DNA of 60,109 nucleotides, from positions 1 to 60,109 of the forward strand of contig NZ_JAQTWM010000012.1 in the NCBI RefSeq assembly GCF_028689305.1, given 5' to 3'. The stretch comes from Rhodoferax sp. Its GTDB lineage: Bacteria; Pseudomonadota; Gammaproteobacteria; Burkholderiales; Burkholderiaceae_C. The notes beneath the pieces were generated by a model. The model worked only from the letters and a program-made list of their open reading frames with translations, was not told the origin of the DNA and did no database searches. Position numbers and translations under genes: made by a program. The stretch's first letter is position 1, and every line of letters begins with the position of its first letter. This document shows, piece after piece, positions 37,513-46,845 of the stretch.

Positions 37513-38742
37513 ATGTCTGTCAACCTCACTGCTCCCAACCCAGCCGAACTGTTCCCGATTGCCGGTGTACGTATCGGTGTGACCGAAGCCGGTATTCGCA
37601 AAGCCAACCGCAAGGATTTGACGGTGGTGCTGATGGATGAGGCGGCCTCGGTGGCTGGCGTGTTTACCCAGAACCGTTTTTGTGCTGCGCCGGTGCAGGT
37701 TTGTCGCGAGCATCTGGCGGCCGGGCAGGGCATCCGTGCCATGTTGGTCAATACCGGCAACGCCAACGCCGGCACCGGCGCCGATGGTCTGGCGCGTGCC
37801 AAGAGTACCTGTCAGGCGCTGGCCAGCCGGCTTGGTCTCCTGCCCGAACAGGTGCTGCCATTTTCGACCGGGGTGATCATGGAGCCCTTGCCACACGACC
37901 GCATTGAAGCCGGCCTGGAGGCGGCGCTGGCCGATGCCCGTGCCGACAACTGGGCGCGTGCTGCCGAGGCCATCATGACCACCGATACCGTGGCCAAGGC
38001 ATTTGGTGCACAGGTCTTGATTGACGGTGTGCAAGTCAGCATCACCGGGATCAGCAAGGGCGCCGGCATGATCCGCCCGAACATGGCCACCATGCTGGGT
38101 TTCATGGCGACGGACGCCTGTGTCAGCCCGGACCTGATGAAGCAACTCGCCATCGATCTGGCCGAGGGCTCGTTCAACCGCGTCACGGTCGACGGCGATA
38201 CCTCCACCAATGACTCGTTTGTGCTGATCGCCACCAACCGCGCGGCCCACGCCCTGATCACCTCGCTGGACAGTGCGGCGGGTCAGGCCTTGCGTGCGGC
38301 CATGCTCGATGTGGCGAAGAAGCTGGCGCAGGCGATTGTGCGTGACGGTGAGGGTGCCACCAAGTTCATCACCATCCAGGTGGATGGCGGCAGGACGCAA
38401 GCCGAGTGCCGTCAGGTTGCCTATGCCATCGCCCATTCACCCTTGGTCAAGACCGCATTCTTCGCCAGCGACCCCAATCTGGGCCGGATTCTGGCGGCGG
38501 TTGGTTACGCCGGCATCACCGATCTGGACCAGGCCGGCATTGACCTGTACCTTGATGATGTTCTTGTCGCGCACCAGGGCGGGCGCCATCCGGCTTATCG
38601 TGAAGAAGATGGTCAACGCGTCATGAAGCAGAGCGAAATCACCGTGCGGGTGCTGCTGGGGCGTGGCAGCGCGTCGGACACCGTCTGGACCTGTGACCTG
38701 AGCCACGACTATGTGTCCATCAATGCCGATTACCGCTCATGA
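37513..38742 (+). CDS. argJ: Bifunctional ornithine acetyltransferase/N-acetylglutamate synthase
   Basis: 409 aa. Transfers acetyl groups from N-acetylornithine to glutamate in arginine synthesis. Self-cleavage site in [15 protein letters not shown], where Thr of ATML becomes the nucleophile; oxyanion region NTGNANAGTG. C-terminal [13 protein letters not shown] is typical. Confidence 0.97.
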   Translation: MSVNLTAPNPAELFPIAGVRIGVTEAGIRKANRKDLTVVLMDEAASVAGVFTQNRFCAAPVQVCREHLAAGQGIRAMLVNTGNANAGTGADGLARAKSTCQALASRLGLLPEQVLPFSTGVIMEPLPHDRIEAGLEAALADARADNWARAAEAIMTTDTVAKAFGAQVLIDGVQVSITGISKGAGMIRPNMATMLGFMATDACVSPDLMKQLAIDLAEGSFNRVTVDGDTSTNDSFVLIATNRAAHALITSLDSAAGQALRAAMLDVAKKLAQAIVRDGEGATKFITIQVDGGRTQAECRQVAYAIAHSPLVKTAFFASDPNLGRILAAVGYAGITDLDQAGIDLYLDDVLVAHQGGRHPAYREEDGQRVMKQSEITVRVLLGRGSASDTVWTCDLSHDYVSINADYRS

Positions 38743-39617
38743 GTGGCAACTTTGACCACCTGTTGCAGCGTGCTGAACAACTCATGGCGCGCCTTGAGCT
38801 GGTGCTGCCGCAACCACTGGCGCAGCCGGATTGGTCGGCCTCCAGCGCCTTCCGTTACCGTAAACGCAGCGCAGGCCGCAGCAGTCTGGAGCCGGTGCGC
38901 CATGTGGGGGCCATGCGACTGGATGACCTGAAGGAAATCGAGCCACAAAAAGAAAAAATCCGGCGCAACACCCTGCAGTTTGTGCGTGGTCAACTGGCCA
39001 ACAACGTGCTGCTGACCGGCGCCCGTGGCACCGGCAAGTCATCACTGATTCGCGCCTGCCTCAACGAATATGCGGCCCAGGGCTTGCGCCTGATCGAAGT
39101 GGACAAAGCCGATTTGACGGATCTGCCTGATATCGTGGACCTGGTGTCAGAGCGGCCCGAGAAATTCATCGTTTTTTGTGATGATTTGAGTTTTGAGGAC
39201 GGTGAACCGGGCTACAAGGCGCTCAAGTCGATCCTGGACGGCTCGGTTGCGGCCACCACCCCTAACGTACTGATTTACGCCACCAGCAACCGGCGCCATC
39301 TGTTGCCTGAGTACATGAAGGAAAACCTCAGCTACACCCACAGTGAGGACGGCGAGGTTCACCCGGGTGAAGGGGTGGAAGAAAAAATTTCCTTGTCCGA
39401 GCGTTTTGGCCTGTGGGTCAGCTTTTACTCCTTCAGCCAGGACGAATACCTGGGCATCGTCGCGCAGTGGTTGAGCTCGTTCGGCGTCAATTCACAGGCT
39501 GTGGAAGCGGCGCGGCCGCAGGCATTGGTCTGGGCGTTGGAGCGTGGTGCCCGCAGTGGCCGGGTGGCTTACCAGTTTGCCCGTGACTACGCTGGTCAGA
39601 ACGCCAGCCAGGCATGA
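38739..39617 (+). CDS. DUF815-family AAA ATPase
   Basis: 292 aa. P-loop [15 protein letters not shown] near residue 95, Walker [11 protein letters not shown], and sensor-type [13 protein letters not shown]815 proteins sit near argJ/mutT in many Burkholderiales; the biological role is not established. ATGA overlaps with both argJ and the Nudix gene. Confidence 0.88.
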   Translation: MSGNFDHLLQRAEQLMARLELVLPQPLAQPDWSASSAFRYRKRSAGRSSLEPVRHVGAMRLDDLKEIEPQKEKIRRNTLQFVRGQLANNVLLTGARGTGKSSLIRACLNEYAAQGLRLIEVDKADLTDLPDIVDLVSERPEKFIVFCDDLSFEDGEPGYKALKSILDGSVAATTPNVLIYATSNRRHLLPEYMKENLSYTHSEDGEVHPGEGVEEKISLSERFGLWVSFYSFSQDEYLGIVAQWLSSFGVNSQAVEAARPQALVWALERGARSGRVAYQFARDYAGQNASQA

Positions 39618-40087
39618 CGGCGTTGACGACCCCTCTGGTGGCGGATGCTCACCAGGCGCGGCTGGGTGGACCGGATCGCCCCGTGGTGGATGTGGCGGTG
39701 GGGGTGCTGATCCAGCCAAATGGCGAGTTTTTGCTGACCTCACGGCCGCAGGGCAAGGTCTATGCCGGGTATTGGGAATTCCCCGGTGGCAAGTTGGAGG
39801 CTGGCGAAACGGTGGAGCAGGCGCTGGTACGTGAACTGCACGAAGAACTGGGTATTCACATCGGCCAGATCGTCCGTTGGCGCGAAGAAATGGTGGACTA
39901 CCCGCACGCACTGGTACGCCTGCATTTTTGCAAGGTGCTGGACTGGACCGGGGCATTGCAGATGCGCGAGGCGCAAAGTTTTGCCTGGCAACACTTGCCG
40001 GTCACCGTGGCGCCGATCCTGCCGGGCACGGTGCCGGTGCTGCAATGGTTGGCCGCGGATGCCGGTTTTTCGGATGCTATCTATTAG
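39614..40087 (+). CDS. Nudix hydrolase, MutT-like
   Basis: 157 aa. Complete Nudix box GGKLEAGETVEQALVRELHEELGI-type (G-x5-E-x7-R-E-x2-E-E-x-G). VGVLIQPNGEFLLTSRPQGK and FPGGKLE match MutT 8-oxo-dGTP pyrophosphatases. The last residues and TAG stop lie inside repeat copy 8, so the native C-terminus may have been altered. Confidence 0.9.
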   Translation: MTALTTPLVADAHQARLGGPDRPVVDVAVGVLIQPNGEFLLTSRPQGKVYAGYWEFPGGKLEAGETVEQALVRELHEELGIHIGQIVRWREEMVDYPHALVRLHFCKVLDWTGALQMREAQSFAWQHLPVTVAPILPGTVPVLQWLAADAGFSDAIY

Positions 40088-40124
40088 ATAGCTGTTTGTG
40101 CTTGTTTCATGCGGGCTAAGGGCC
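40076..40124 (+). repeat. 49-bp double-hairpin repeat, copy 8 (end of Nudix gene)
   Basis: GCTAT (40076-40080), N7, ATAGC (40088-40092), 20 nt, GGGCTAAGGGCC (40113-40124). The seven-base loop contains the TAG stop (40085-40087) of the Nudix gene. Confidence 0.85.
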
Positions 40125-40188
40125 TGTTTTTCATAAATTCCCAGAAAAACGCCGAAGTGTCACCGGTTTCCCCGGCGGTGCACCTACC

Positions 40189-40665
40189 TCAGGCCATGTG
40201 GCCCGTGGCAAAGCCGTTTTGCCGCCAAGCCTCAAAAACAGTCACGGCCACGGCGTTGGACAGGTTTAGGCTGCGCTGACCGGCGACCATGGGCAATTTG
40301 ATCGCACCGGCAGGGGTAAAAGATTGGCGCACCGTCTCACTCAGTCCTCGGGTTTCTGAGCCAAACACCAGGAAGTCCCCTGGGGCGAAGCGCGTGTCAA
40401 ACACGCTGTGTCGGGCTCGCGTGGTCAGGGCAAACAGGTGTTCGGGCGCCGGCTTTTCGGCCGCCAGAAAGGCTGACCAGTCGGCGTGGCGCTTGACGGT
40501 GGCGTACTCGTGGTAATCCAGCCCGGCGCGGCGCATGTGTTTGTCATCCATGGAGAAACCCAGGGGCTCCACCAGGTGCAGGGTACAGCCGGTGTTGGCC
40601 GCCAGACGGATGACGTTGCCAGTATTCGGGGGGATTTCAGGCTCGACCAGGACAATATGAAACAT
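40189..40665 (-). CDS. trmL: tRNA (cytidine/uridine-2'-O-)-methyltransferase TrmL
   Basis: 158-aa SPOUT methyltransferase of the wobble nucleotide in certain leucine tRNAs. MFHIVLVEPEIPPNTGN at the N-terminus, LVFGSETRGL and SLNLSNAVAVTVFEA form the trefoil knot SAM site. ATG 40665 is chosen over a longer frame from 40704. Confidence 0.95.
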   Translation of the reverse strand: MFHIVLVEPEIPPNTGNVIRLAANTGCTLHLVEPLGFSMDDKHMRRAGLDYHEYATVKRHADWSAFLAAEKPAPEHLFALTTRARHSVFDTRFAPGDFLVFGSETRGLSETVRQSFTPAGAIKLPMVAGQRSLNLSNAVAVTVFEAWRQNGFATGHMA

Positions 40666-40687
40666 GCCGCCATTGTCGCGCAGCGAC

Positions 40688-41401
40688 CTACTCGGTGCGT
40701 GCAATCACCAGTCCGGTGACATGGCGGGCACCCGCTGCCTTGAGCACACTGGCCGCCTTGAAGAGCGAGGCACCAGTGGTCATCACATCGTCTACCAGGA
40801 TCACCCGCCGGTTTTTCACCTCGGCAACATGCAGCGGGTCCACGGCAAAAGCGTGATTCAGGACGGTCAACCGTTCGGCGCGTTTGAGGGTGTGTTGTGC
40901 CGGGGTGTCCTTGATCCGCAGCAGGACATCGGCATTGGTTTTGTGGGGGGCCAGCTGCCGTGCCAGCAGCAGCGCCTGGTTGTAGCCCCGCTGCTTCAAC
41001 CGGGCGGCTGACAGCGGCATCGGCAGCAGCAGGTCGGTTTGCTCCAGCTCAGCTTCCACCCAGGGGGCGGCCCGCAGCAAAGCAGCAAAGCTGCGCACCA
41101 GACCGGGCTCGGCGTGAAACTTGTAGTCCTGAATCAAGCTGGACCACGGATAGGCATAGGCCACGGCGGCCAGGCATCGATCCAATGGTGGCGTCTGTTT
41201 CAGGCAGGCGCCGCACCGGCGCCGGTCACCCGGCAGTGGCAGCGCGCAGGTTTCACAGCGCTGTTGGGGCTGGGCAAACTGGTGGACGCAGGCTTCACAC
41301 ACTGGCTGCGCCGGCCAGGCACGACACACCCGGCACTGGCTGGGCAGCCAGGACAACGCCGAACGGTTGGACAACAGCCCTGAAAGCAACTTGGCAAACA
41401 T
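40688..41401 (-). CDS. comF: ComF-family phosphoribosyltransferase
   Basis: 237 aa. N-terminal zinc-ribbon-like CRVCRAWPAQPVCEAC and CETCALPLPGDRRRCGAC, then a phosphoribosyltransferase domain with the PRPP loop VILVDDVMTTGAS. ComF supports DNA uptake in competent bacteria; in others its role is unclear. Divergent from the BioC-like gene, separated by 36 bp. Confidence 0.92.
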   Translation of the reverse strand: MFAKLLSGLLSNRSALSWLPSQCRVCRAWPAQPVCEACVHQFAQPQQRCETCALPLPGDRRRCGACLKQTPPLDRCLAAVAYAYPWSSLIQDYKFHAEPGLVRSFAALLRAAPWVEAELEQTDLLLPMPLSAARLKQRGYNQALLLARQLAPHKTNADVLLRIKDTPAQHTLKRAERLTVLNHAFAVDPLHVAEVKNRRVILVDDVMTTGASLFKAASVLKAAGARHVTGLVIARTE

Positions 41402-41437
41402 GGAGTCAATATACTCGCGGCCAGCCAAAGTTTTCCC

Positions 41438-42364
41438 ATGCCACATCTTCAGCCCCCCACCATCGACTCGCAGGCCGCCCGGCGTTGGCGGCATTTGCCG
41501 GCCAGCGAATCACCATGGCTGCATGAGGAAGTGGCGCGCCGCATGCAGGAACGACTGGACTGGATCAAGCAACAACCCGCCAGCTGGGTGCATTGGGAGC
41601 CGGTGCGTGGTGGCTGGCAAGCCCATGGACTGTTGCGGCAGCGTTATCCCAAGGCCGTTTGTACCATCCTGGAGTCCTCTGTTGCAGGCGCCGCGCAGGC
41701 GCGGCTGGCGCTACGCCTGCCCTGGTGGCAGCCACAACGCTGGTTGCGCGCTCCAACCCCGGTGGTGACCCAGATTGACCTCCCGGCGCAGATGGTGTGG
41801 TCCAACATGGCGCTGCACATGGTGGCGGATCCCCGGGGGCTGATGGCGCAGTGGCATCAGGCCCTCGATGTGGACGGTTTCCTGATGTTTTCCTGCCTCG
41901 GGCCCGACACCCTGAAGGAGTTGCAGACGCTTTACCGGGCCTTGCAGTGGCCCGCGCCAGCGCACGATTTCACTGACATGCATGACTGGGGCGACATGCT
42001 GGTGTCTGCCGGGTTTGCCGAACCAGTGATGGATATGGAACGCATCACGCTGACCTTTGAGACCCCTGAGCGCTTGCTGCAGGAGCTGCGTGGCCTGGGG
42101 CGCAATCTGTCTGTCGGGCGGTTTGCTGGCTTGCGCGGGCGTCGCTGGCATCAGCACCTGTTGCAGGCGTTGGCGCGGCAGCCGTTGCAGCTGACCTTCG
42201 AGGTGATTTATGGCCATGCTTTCAGGCCGCCTGCCCGATTGACCGTGGGCACACACAGTGAAATCAGTCTGGACGACATGCGCGCCACTTTGGCGCGCGG
42301 CCGCGGCATGCCACACCAGCAAAGCCGCGCGCATGCGCAAATCGGCAAGGGAAATCCGAGATGA
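41438..42364 (+). CDS. BioC-like SAM methyltransferase
   Basis: 308 aa. Resembles malonyl-ACP O-methyltransferase BioC: LHEEVARRMQERLDWI at the N-terminus, SNMALHMVADPRGLMAQW and DGFLMFSCLGPDTLKEL, with a late FTDMHDWGDMLVSAGF. Motif I is weak (CTILESSVAGA), so SAM binding is inferred from the overall pattern. The next gene overlaps its stop by ATGA. Confidence 0.75.
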   Translation: MPHLQPPTIDSQAARRWRHLPASESPWLHEEVARRMQERLDWIKQQPASWVHWEPVRGGWQAHGLLRQRYPKAVCTILESSVAGAAQARLALRLPWWQPQRWLRAPTPVVTQIDLPAQMVWSNMALHMVADPRGLMAQWHQALDVDGFLMFSCLGPDTLKELQTLYRALQWPAPAHDFTDMHDWGDMLVSAGFAEPVMDMERITLTFETPERLLQELRGLGRNLSVGRFAGLRGRRWHQHLLQALARQPLQLTFEVIYGHAFRPPARLTVGTHSEISLDDMRATLARGRGMPHQQSRAHAQIGKGNPR

Positions 42365-42588
42365 ACGAATTCAATTTTCGCTGGGCCCTGATGGTGGCCT
42401 GTCTGCTGATTTTTACCGTGTCGTTCCTGGCCCTGTTGGTGGCCGCCTGGCGGCATCATCGAGCCGACAAACTCGGGCAGGAGAATTTTCACAGTTCGCT
42501 TTGGGTGGAAATTTCCTGGACCATCGTGCCCTGTGTGATTGTGTTGGCGCTGGTGTGGCCGACGGCACGGGTGTTCTGGACACCCTGA
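42361..42588 (+). CDS. Small protein resembling the COX2 transmembrane hairpin
   Basis: 75 aa with two membrane helices (MVACLLIFTVSFLALLVAAW and EISWTIVPCVIVLALVWP). The second helix with its preceding SLWVEISWTIVP matches the subunit II pattern seen before the CuA domain, but no CuA domain follows. Coupled to the BioC-like gene by ATGA and 143 bp before coxB. Could be an oxidase accessory subunit or a vestige; the function is not established. Confidence 0.55.
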   Translation: MNEFNFRWALMVACLLIFTVSFLALLVAAWRHHRADKLGQENFHSSLWVEISWTIVPCVIVLALVWPTARVFWTP

Positions 42589-42681
42589 TCACAGCGATTT
42601 GGCACGGCCATGGATGCCAAAGTATCGGGTTTCCCCGATCACTTTGCGGGCAGCTATAGCCCATTCGTCGACTAGAATCGT

Positions 42682-42695
42682 TTGATAAAGATCAA
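42682..42695 (+). promoter_or_regulatory. FNR/ANR-type binding site upstream of coxB
   Basis: TTGAT-AAAG-ATCAA is an exact match to the FNR/ANR consensus TTGAT-N4-ATCAA and extends to a 16-bp palindrome. Centred about 43 bp before the coxB ATG and 4 bp downstream of a possible -10 box (TAGAAT, 42673-42678); a site here would favour repression under low oxygen. Confidence 0.7.
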
Positions 42696-42731
42696 ATGAT
42701 CTGCAAATCTCGATGTGAAGGACCGTGAAAT

Positions 42732-43583
42732 ATGCGTAGTTTGTACAGGTTTGGCTTGGGCGTTCTGGCTGCTTTGGGGTCGGTGGCGGCCTGGGCTGGG
42801 TATGCCTTCAATTTTCCAGAGCCAGTGACCCCGATTGCACGCGAAACACTGCACATGCACAACCTGGTGATGGTGGTGATCCTGGTGTTGTTCTTTCTCG
42901 TTTTTGGATTGTTGCTGTACTCGTTTCGTACCCATCGGAAATCTGCCGGGTTCAAAGCGGCCACGTTCACGGCTCCCGTCGGCCGCAAGCAGTGGCTGTG
43001 GGTGCTTTCGCCGTTTGCCTTGCTGTTTTTCATTGATTACATTGTTTTTGGCATCCCGGCACTGCATGCGGTATTGATGTATGAAGACACCAAGACGGAT
43101 GCTGAACTGGTGGTCAAGGTCACGGGTAGCCAGTGGCTGTGGCAATATGAGTTTCCGGCCGAAGGGGTGAGTTTTTCCAGTCGTCTGGTGACACCGCGTG
43201 ACCAGATTGACAGTGGTGCAGCCAAAACCCCCAACTACCTGCTGGAAGTGGATAACCCCCTGGTGCTGCCCGCCGGCAAGAAAGTGCGTTTCATCACCAC
43301 CTCCAATGATGTGATTCACAGCTGGTGGGTGCCGGCTTTTGGGGTTAAACGTGACGCCGTGCCTGGTTTTCTGCGCGAGTTCTGGGCCACGGTTGATAAG
43401 CCTGGTACCTATCGTGGTCAGTGTTCAGAGTTGTGTGGCAAGGAACACGGCTTCATGCCGGTGGTGGTCAATGTTGTGAGTCCGGAAGAGTTTGCCAAGT
43501 GGCTGGCCAGCAAGAAAGCGCCTGTGGCAGCCGCCGCTGTGCCCGAGACCAAAGTGGCTGTGGTGGCCAAAGCGGCTCAATAA
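42732..43583 (+). CDS. coxB: Cytochrome c oxidase subunit II
   Basis: 283 aa. Signal-like N-terminus, two or three hydrophobic segments, then the periplasmic CuA domain: HSWWVPAFGVKRDAVPG and CSELCGKEHGFMP (C-x3-C-x3-H-x2-M). QWLWQYEFP is the electron-entry Trp region. An Ala/Val-rich low-complexity tail follows. GAAGGA precedes ATG 42732. Confidence 0.96.
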   Translation: MRSLYRFGLGVLAALGSVAAWAGYAFNFPEPVTPIARETLHMHNLVMVVILVLFFLVFGLLLYSFRTHRKSAGFKAATFTAPVGRKQWLWVLSPFALLFFIDYIVFGIPALHAVLMYEDTKTDAELVVKVTGSQWLWQYEFPAEGVSFSSRLVTPRDQIDSGAAKTPNYLLEVDNPLVLPAGKKVRFITTSNDVIHSWWVPAFGVKRDAVPGFLREFWATVDKPGTYRGQCSELCGKEHGFMPVVVNVVSPEEFAKWLASKKAPVAAAAVPETKVAVVAKAAQ

Positions 43584-43626
43584 GCCTGCGCAATCAGTTT
43601 TAGAAATTCAGTAGAAGGAGTTGGGA

Positions 43627-45231
43627 ATGGCACACGATATGGCGCATGGTTTGCCGGGGGCGGATTCGCATGGCGAACATTATTCGGGTGGCTTTGTCCG
43701 GTGGCTGGAAACCACCAACCACAAAGACATCGGCATCATGTACCTGATTTTTGGTTTTGTCATGTTGTTTGTGGGTGGTGCCATGATTCTGGCGGTTCGG
43801 GCAGAACTGTTTCAGCCAGGCCTGCAACTCATGCAGCCCGAGTTTTTCAACCAGTTGATCACCCTGCACGGCCTGGTGATGGTGTTCGGTTTTGCCATGC
43901 CGGTGGCCACCGGTCTGGCCAACTACATGTTGCCATTGGTGCTGGGGGCGCCTGACATGGCCTTGCCCCGCTTGAACAACTGGGGCTTCTGGATTCTGCC
44001 GCCGGCGGCGATCATGCTGACCTTGCCGTTTGTGCTGGGGATGTTCGGTGTTGGGCCAGGTGGTGTGGATACGGGTTGGACCTTGTATGCGCCACTGTCC
44101 ATTCAAAGTGGCTGGGGTATGGACTTCGCCATTTTTGCCATCCACATGCTGGGTGTGTCTTCCATTCTGGGGTCGATCAACGTCATTGTGACGGTCTTGA
44201 ACATGCGCGCGCCCGGCATGACACTGATGAAGATGCCTTTGTTTGCCCATGGTTTCCTGATGACTGCCGTGCTGCTGATCACCATCATGCCGGTGTTTGC
44301 CGGTGGTGTGACCATGGTGCTGATGGATCGTCACTTTGATACGCATTTCTTTAATGCTGCGGGTGGTGGTGACCCGGTGTTGTGGCAACACATTTTCTGG
44401 TTCATGGGGCATCCTGAGGTGTATGTGTTGTTGTTGCCGATTGCCGGTGCCATTCCGCACGTGTTGTCAGCGTTCACCCGCAAGCCTACTTATGGCTACA
44501 AGGCGCAGGTGTATTCCTTCTGGGCGATTGCCGGCCTGGGGCTGATTGTCTGGGCGCACCACATGTTCACCAGCGGCATGTCGTTGGGTGGGCAGATTTA
44601 CTTCATGTACGTGACCATGGCCATTTCGTTCCCGTTGGCTGTGTTGTTCTTTTGCTGGATTGCCTCGGTGTGGAAGGGCTCCATGACCTTTGAAACACCC
44701 ATGCTGTTTGCCTTGGGTTTCCTGGTGTTGTTTGGTTGGGGCGGGCTGACGGGTCTGGCTTTGTCCGATGCTGCAGCTGATCCGCAGTACCACAACGCCT
44801 ATTTCCTGGTGGCGCATTTTCACTACGCCTTTTACCCATCTGCCGTGATGGGGGCGATGGCTGCCATTTACTACTGGTTGCCCAAATGGACCGGTCACAT
44901 GCTGGATGAAACTCTCGGCAAGTGGCATTTCTGGGTGGCGGTGGTGGGTTTCAACATCACCTTCATCCCGCAGTTTTTTGTCGGTCTGGCAGGTATGCCG
45001 CGGCGTATTCCCGACTATCCGCTGATGTTTGCGGAGTGGAACATGATCTCCAGTATTGGTGCTTTCATCCTGGGCGCTTCGCACCTGATTTTTGTCTACA
45101 ACGTGATCAAGAACATCCGTGGTGGAGAAAAAGCAGAAGCCAAAGCCTGGGAGGGGGCCGAAGGTCTGGAGTGGACCGTGCCATCGCCGGCACCCTATCA
45201 CACCTTTGAAACACCGCCGGAAATCAAGTAA
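43627..45231 (+). CDS. coxA: Cytochrome c oxidase subunit I
   Basis: 534 aa, the proton-pumping heme a/a3-CuB subunit. LHGLVMVFGFAMP carries a heme a His; WFMGHPEVYVLLLP is the CuB His-Tyr site; WAHHMFTSGM supplies further CuB His; VAHFHYAFYPSAV carries the heme a3 and heme a His. AAGGAG lies 7 bp before ATG 43627; the in-frame TTG at 43621 is discounted. Confidence 0.97.
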   Translation: MAHDMAHGLPGADSHGEHYSGGFVRWLETTNHKDIGIMYLIFGFVMLFVGGAMILAVRAELFQPGLQLMQPEFFNQLITLHGLVMVFGFAMPVATGLANYMLPLVLGAPDMALPRLNNWGFWILPPAAIMLTLPFVLGMFGVGPGGVDTGWTLYAPLSIQSGWGMDFAIFAIHMLGVSSILGSINVIVTVLNMRAPGMTLMKMPLFAHGFLMTAVLLITIMPVFAGGVTMVLMDRHFDTHFFNAAGGGDPVLWQHIFWFMGHPEVYVLLLPIAGAIPHVLSAFTRKPTYGYKAQVYSFWAIAGLGLIVWAHHMFTSGMSLGGQIYFMYVTMAISFPLAVLFFCWIASVWKGSMTFETPMLFALGFLVLFGWGGLTGLALSDAAADPQYHNAYFLVAHFHYAFYPSAVMGAMAAIYYWLPKWTGHMLDETLGKWHFWVAVVGFNITFIPQFFVGLAGMPRRIPDYPLMFAEWNMISSIGAFILGASHLIFVYNVIKNIRGGEKAEAKAWEGAEGLEWTVPSPAPYHTFETPPEIK

Positions 45232-45251
45232 CTTGTTGTCGGTGTGAACCC

Positions 45252-45398
45252 ATGAATTTGCCGAAACCTCCCGAGCAGCAGTTTGACCCAGAAGAGTGGG
45301 CCAAACGCAAGAGTGCCAACAAGCGGCTCGGCATTTTGTTTGGTGTGATTGTGCTGTTGATCTTTCTGGGCTCCATATGGAAATATCGCCCGTTATGA
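45252..45398 (+). CDS. Cytochrome oxidase small assembly protein
   Basis: 48-aa protein: a charged N-terminus (NLPKPPEQQFDPEEWAKRK), one membrane helix (GILFGVIVLLIFLGSIW) and YRPL end. Small single-helix proteins of this type are encoded between coxA and ctaG in Burkholderiales. ATGA overlap (45395) with ctaG supports translation. Confidence 0.8.
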   Translation: MNLPKPPEQQFDPEEWAKRKSANKRLGILFGVIVLLIFLGSIWKYRPL

Positions 45399-45949
45399 CA
45401 GCACAGTCACTGGTGGATCGCCAGCGCAGCAACATGCGGCTGGCGATGCGGCTGTCCTTTGTGGCGCTGTTTTTTACCGCCTTTGGTTTTGCCATGGTTC
45501 CGTTGTATGACGTGATCTGCACGCTGACCGGGTTGAATGGCAAAACCAATGCCGTGGCCATGGTGGCAGACAAGAACACCCAGGTCGATACCACCCGGTG
45601 GGTCAATGTGGAGTTCTTGAGCCACACCATGCCTGGTGTCGGATTGCAGTTCAAGGCGGAACAGTTTTCCCTGCGTGTTCACCCGGGGGCCATCAACCAC
45701 ATCAATTACACCGTGACCAATACCACCGATCAAGTGTTTGTTGGGCAGGCCATTCCCAGCATTACACCCGCAGTGGCGGCGACTCATTTCGAAAAACTGG
45801 AGTGTTTTTGCTTCCGTCAGCAAACGTTCCAGCCCGGTGAGTCGCGCACGATGCCGGTGGTCTTTGTGGTGAATCCCAAGATGGACCGCGACCTGGGCAC
45901 CGTCACGCTTTCGTACACATTTTTTGAGGCCGTCAAGGCCAAGAGTTGA
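45395..45949 (+). CDS. ctaG: Cytochrome oxidase assembly protein CtaG/Cox11
   Basis: 184 aa. One N-terminal membrane helix, then the periplasmic copper-chaperone domain that delivers CuB to subunit I. Copper site KLECFCFRQQ (C-x-C), with FTVNPKMDRD-like VFVVNPKMDRDL. ATG 45395 overlaps the stop of the small assembly gene. Confidence 0.95.
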   Translation: MTAQSLVDRQRSNMRLAMRLSFVALFFTAFGFAMVPLYDVICTLTGLNGKTNAVAMVADKNTQVDTTRWVNVEFLSHTMPGVGLQFKAEQFSLRVHPGAINHINYTVTNTTDQVFVGQAIPSITPAVAATHFEKLECFCFRQQTFQPGESRTMPVVFVVNPKMDRDLGTVTLSYTFFEAVKAKS

Positions 45950-45965
45950 GCCAGAAGGAAATCAC

Positions 45966-46829
45966 ATGACACATGCAACAGCTTCTGCCGGACGCGGCCA
46001 CTATTTTGTGCCAGCGGCCAGCAATTACTCCACCTATCTGTCGGTGGGCGTTTTTCTGACCGCGTTAGGGTTCATTTTCCAGATCAATGGCACGCCCGCC
46101 GGTGTCTGGAGCATGCTGGCCGGTGCTGCACTCATTCTTTATGTGGTGGTTGGCTGGTTTGGCGAACTCATCAGTGAAAACGTGCGTGGTGTTTACACCA
46201 AGTGGGAAGACCGCTCTTATCGTATCGGTATGGTGTGGTTCATCTTCTCGGAAGTGATGTTTTTTGCCTGTTTTTTTGGTGCGCTGTATTACATCCGGCG
46301 CATTGCCCTGCCGGAACTCGGTGGCTATGAAGAGATCTTCACTCCTTACCTGAAGTTCACCAGTGCCTGGCCCAGTGCCGGCCCTCTGGGTGATCCGTTT
46401 TCTCCGATGCACGCCTGGGGGATTCCGGCGATCAACACCTTGTTGCTGCTGACTTCCGGTGCCACTTTGACCTGGGCACATTGGGGCTTGATCAAGGGTA
46501 AACGCAGTCAGCTCAATATCGGGCTGGCGCTGACAGTCTTGCTGGGCATGACCTTCATGGGTTTTCAGGTGTACGAATACGCCCACGCCTATGCCGAAAT
46601 GGGTTTGACCCTGGGGGCCGGTGTTTACGGTGCCACTTTTTACATCCTGACCGGTTTTCACGGTTTTCACGTGACGCTGGGCACCATCATGCTGATCGTG
46701 ATGCTGGGGCGCGGCATGAAAGGTCACTTTTCCGAACACAACCACTTTGCGTTTGAAGCAGTTGCCTGGTATTGGCACTTTGTTGACGTGGTGTGGCTGA
46801 TCCTGTTTGTGTTTGTCTATATCCTCTGA
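45966..46829 (+). CDS. coxC: Cytochrome c oxidase subunit III
   Basis: 287 aa, seven helices. Family blocks FIFSEVMFFACFFGALYY, LLLTSGATLTWAHW, and the late GFHGFHVTLGTIML with FAFEAVAWYWHFVDVVWL. Begins 16 bp after ctaG. The DUF2970 gene often found between ctaG and coxC in relatives is absent here. Confidence 0.97.
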   Translation: MTHATASAGRGHYFVPAASNYSTYLSVGVFLTALGFIFQINGTPAGVWSMLAGAALILYVVVGWFGELISENVRGVYTKWEDRSYRIGMVWFIFSEVMFFACFFGALYYIRRIALPELGGYEEIFTPYLKFTSAWPSAGPLGDPFSPMHAWGIPAINTLLLLTSGATLTWAHWGLIKGKRSQLNIGLALTVLLGMTFMGFQVYEYAHAYAEMGLTLGAGVYGATFYILTGFHGFHVTLGTIMLIVMLGRGMKGHFSEHNHFAFEAVAWYWHFVDVVWLILFVFVYIL

Positions 46830-46845
46830 ACCGTTGGGCGCAAAA

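Noticed and set aside
42651-42662. CAGCTATAGCCC resembling the 12-mer of the 49-bp repeat
   Set aside because: No GCTAT-N7-ATAGC stem occurs at the required 20-nt distance, so it is not counted as a copy.
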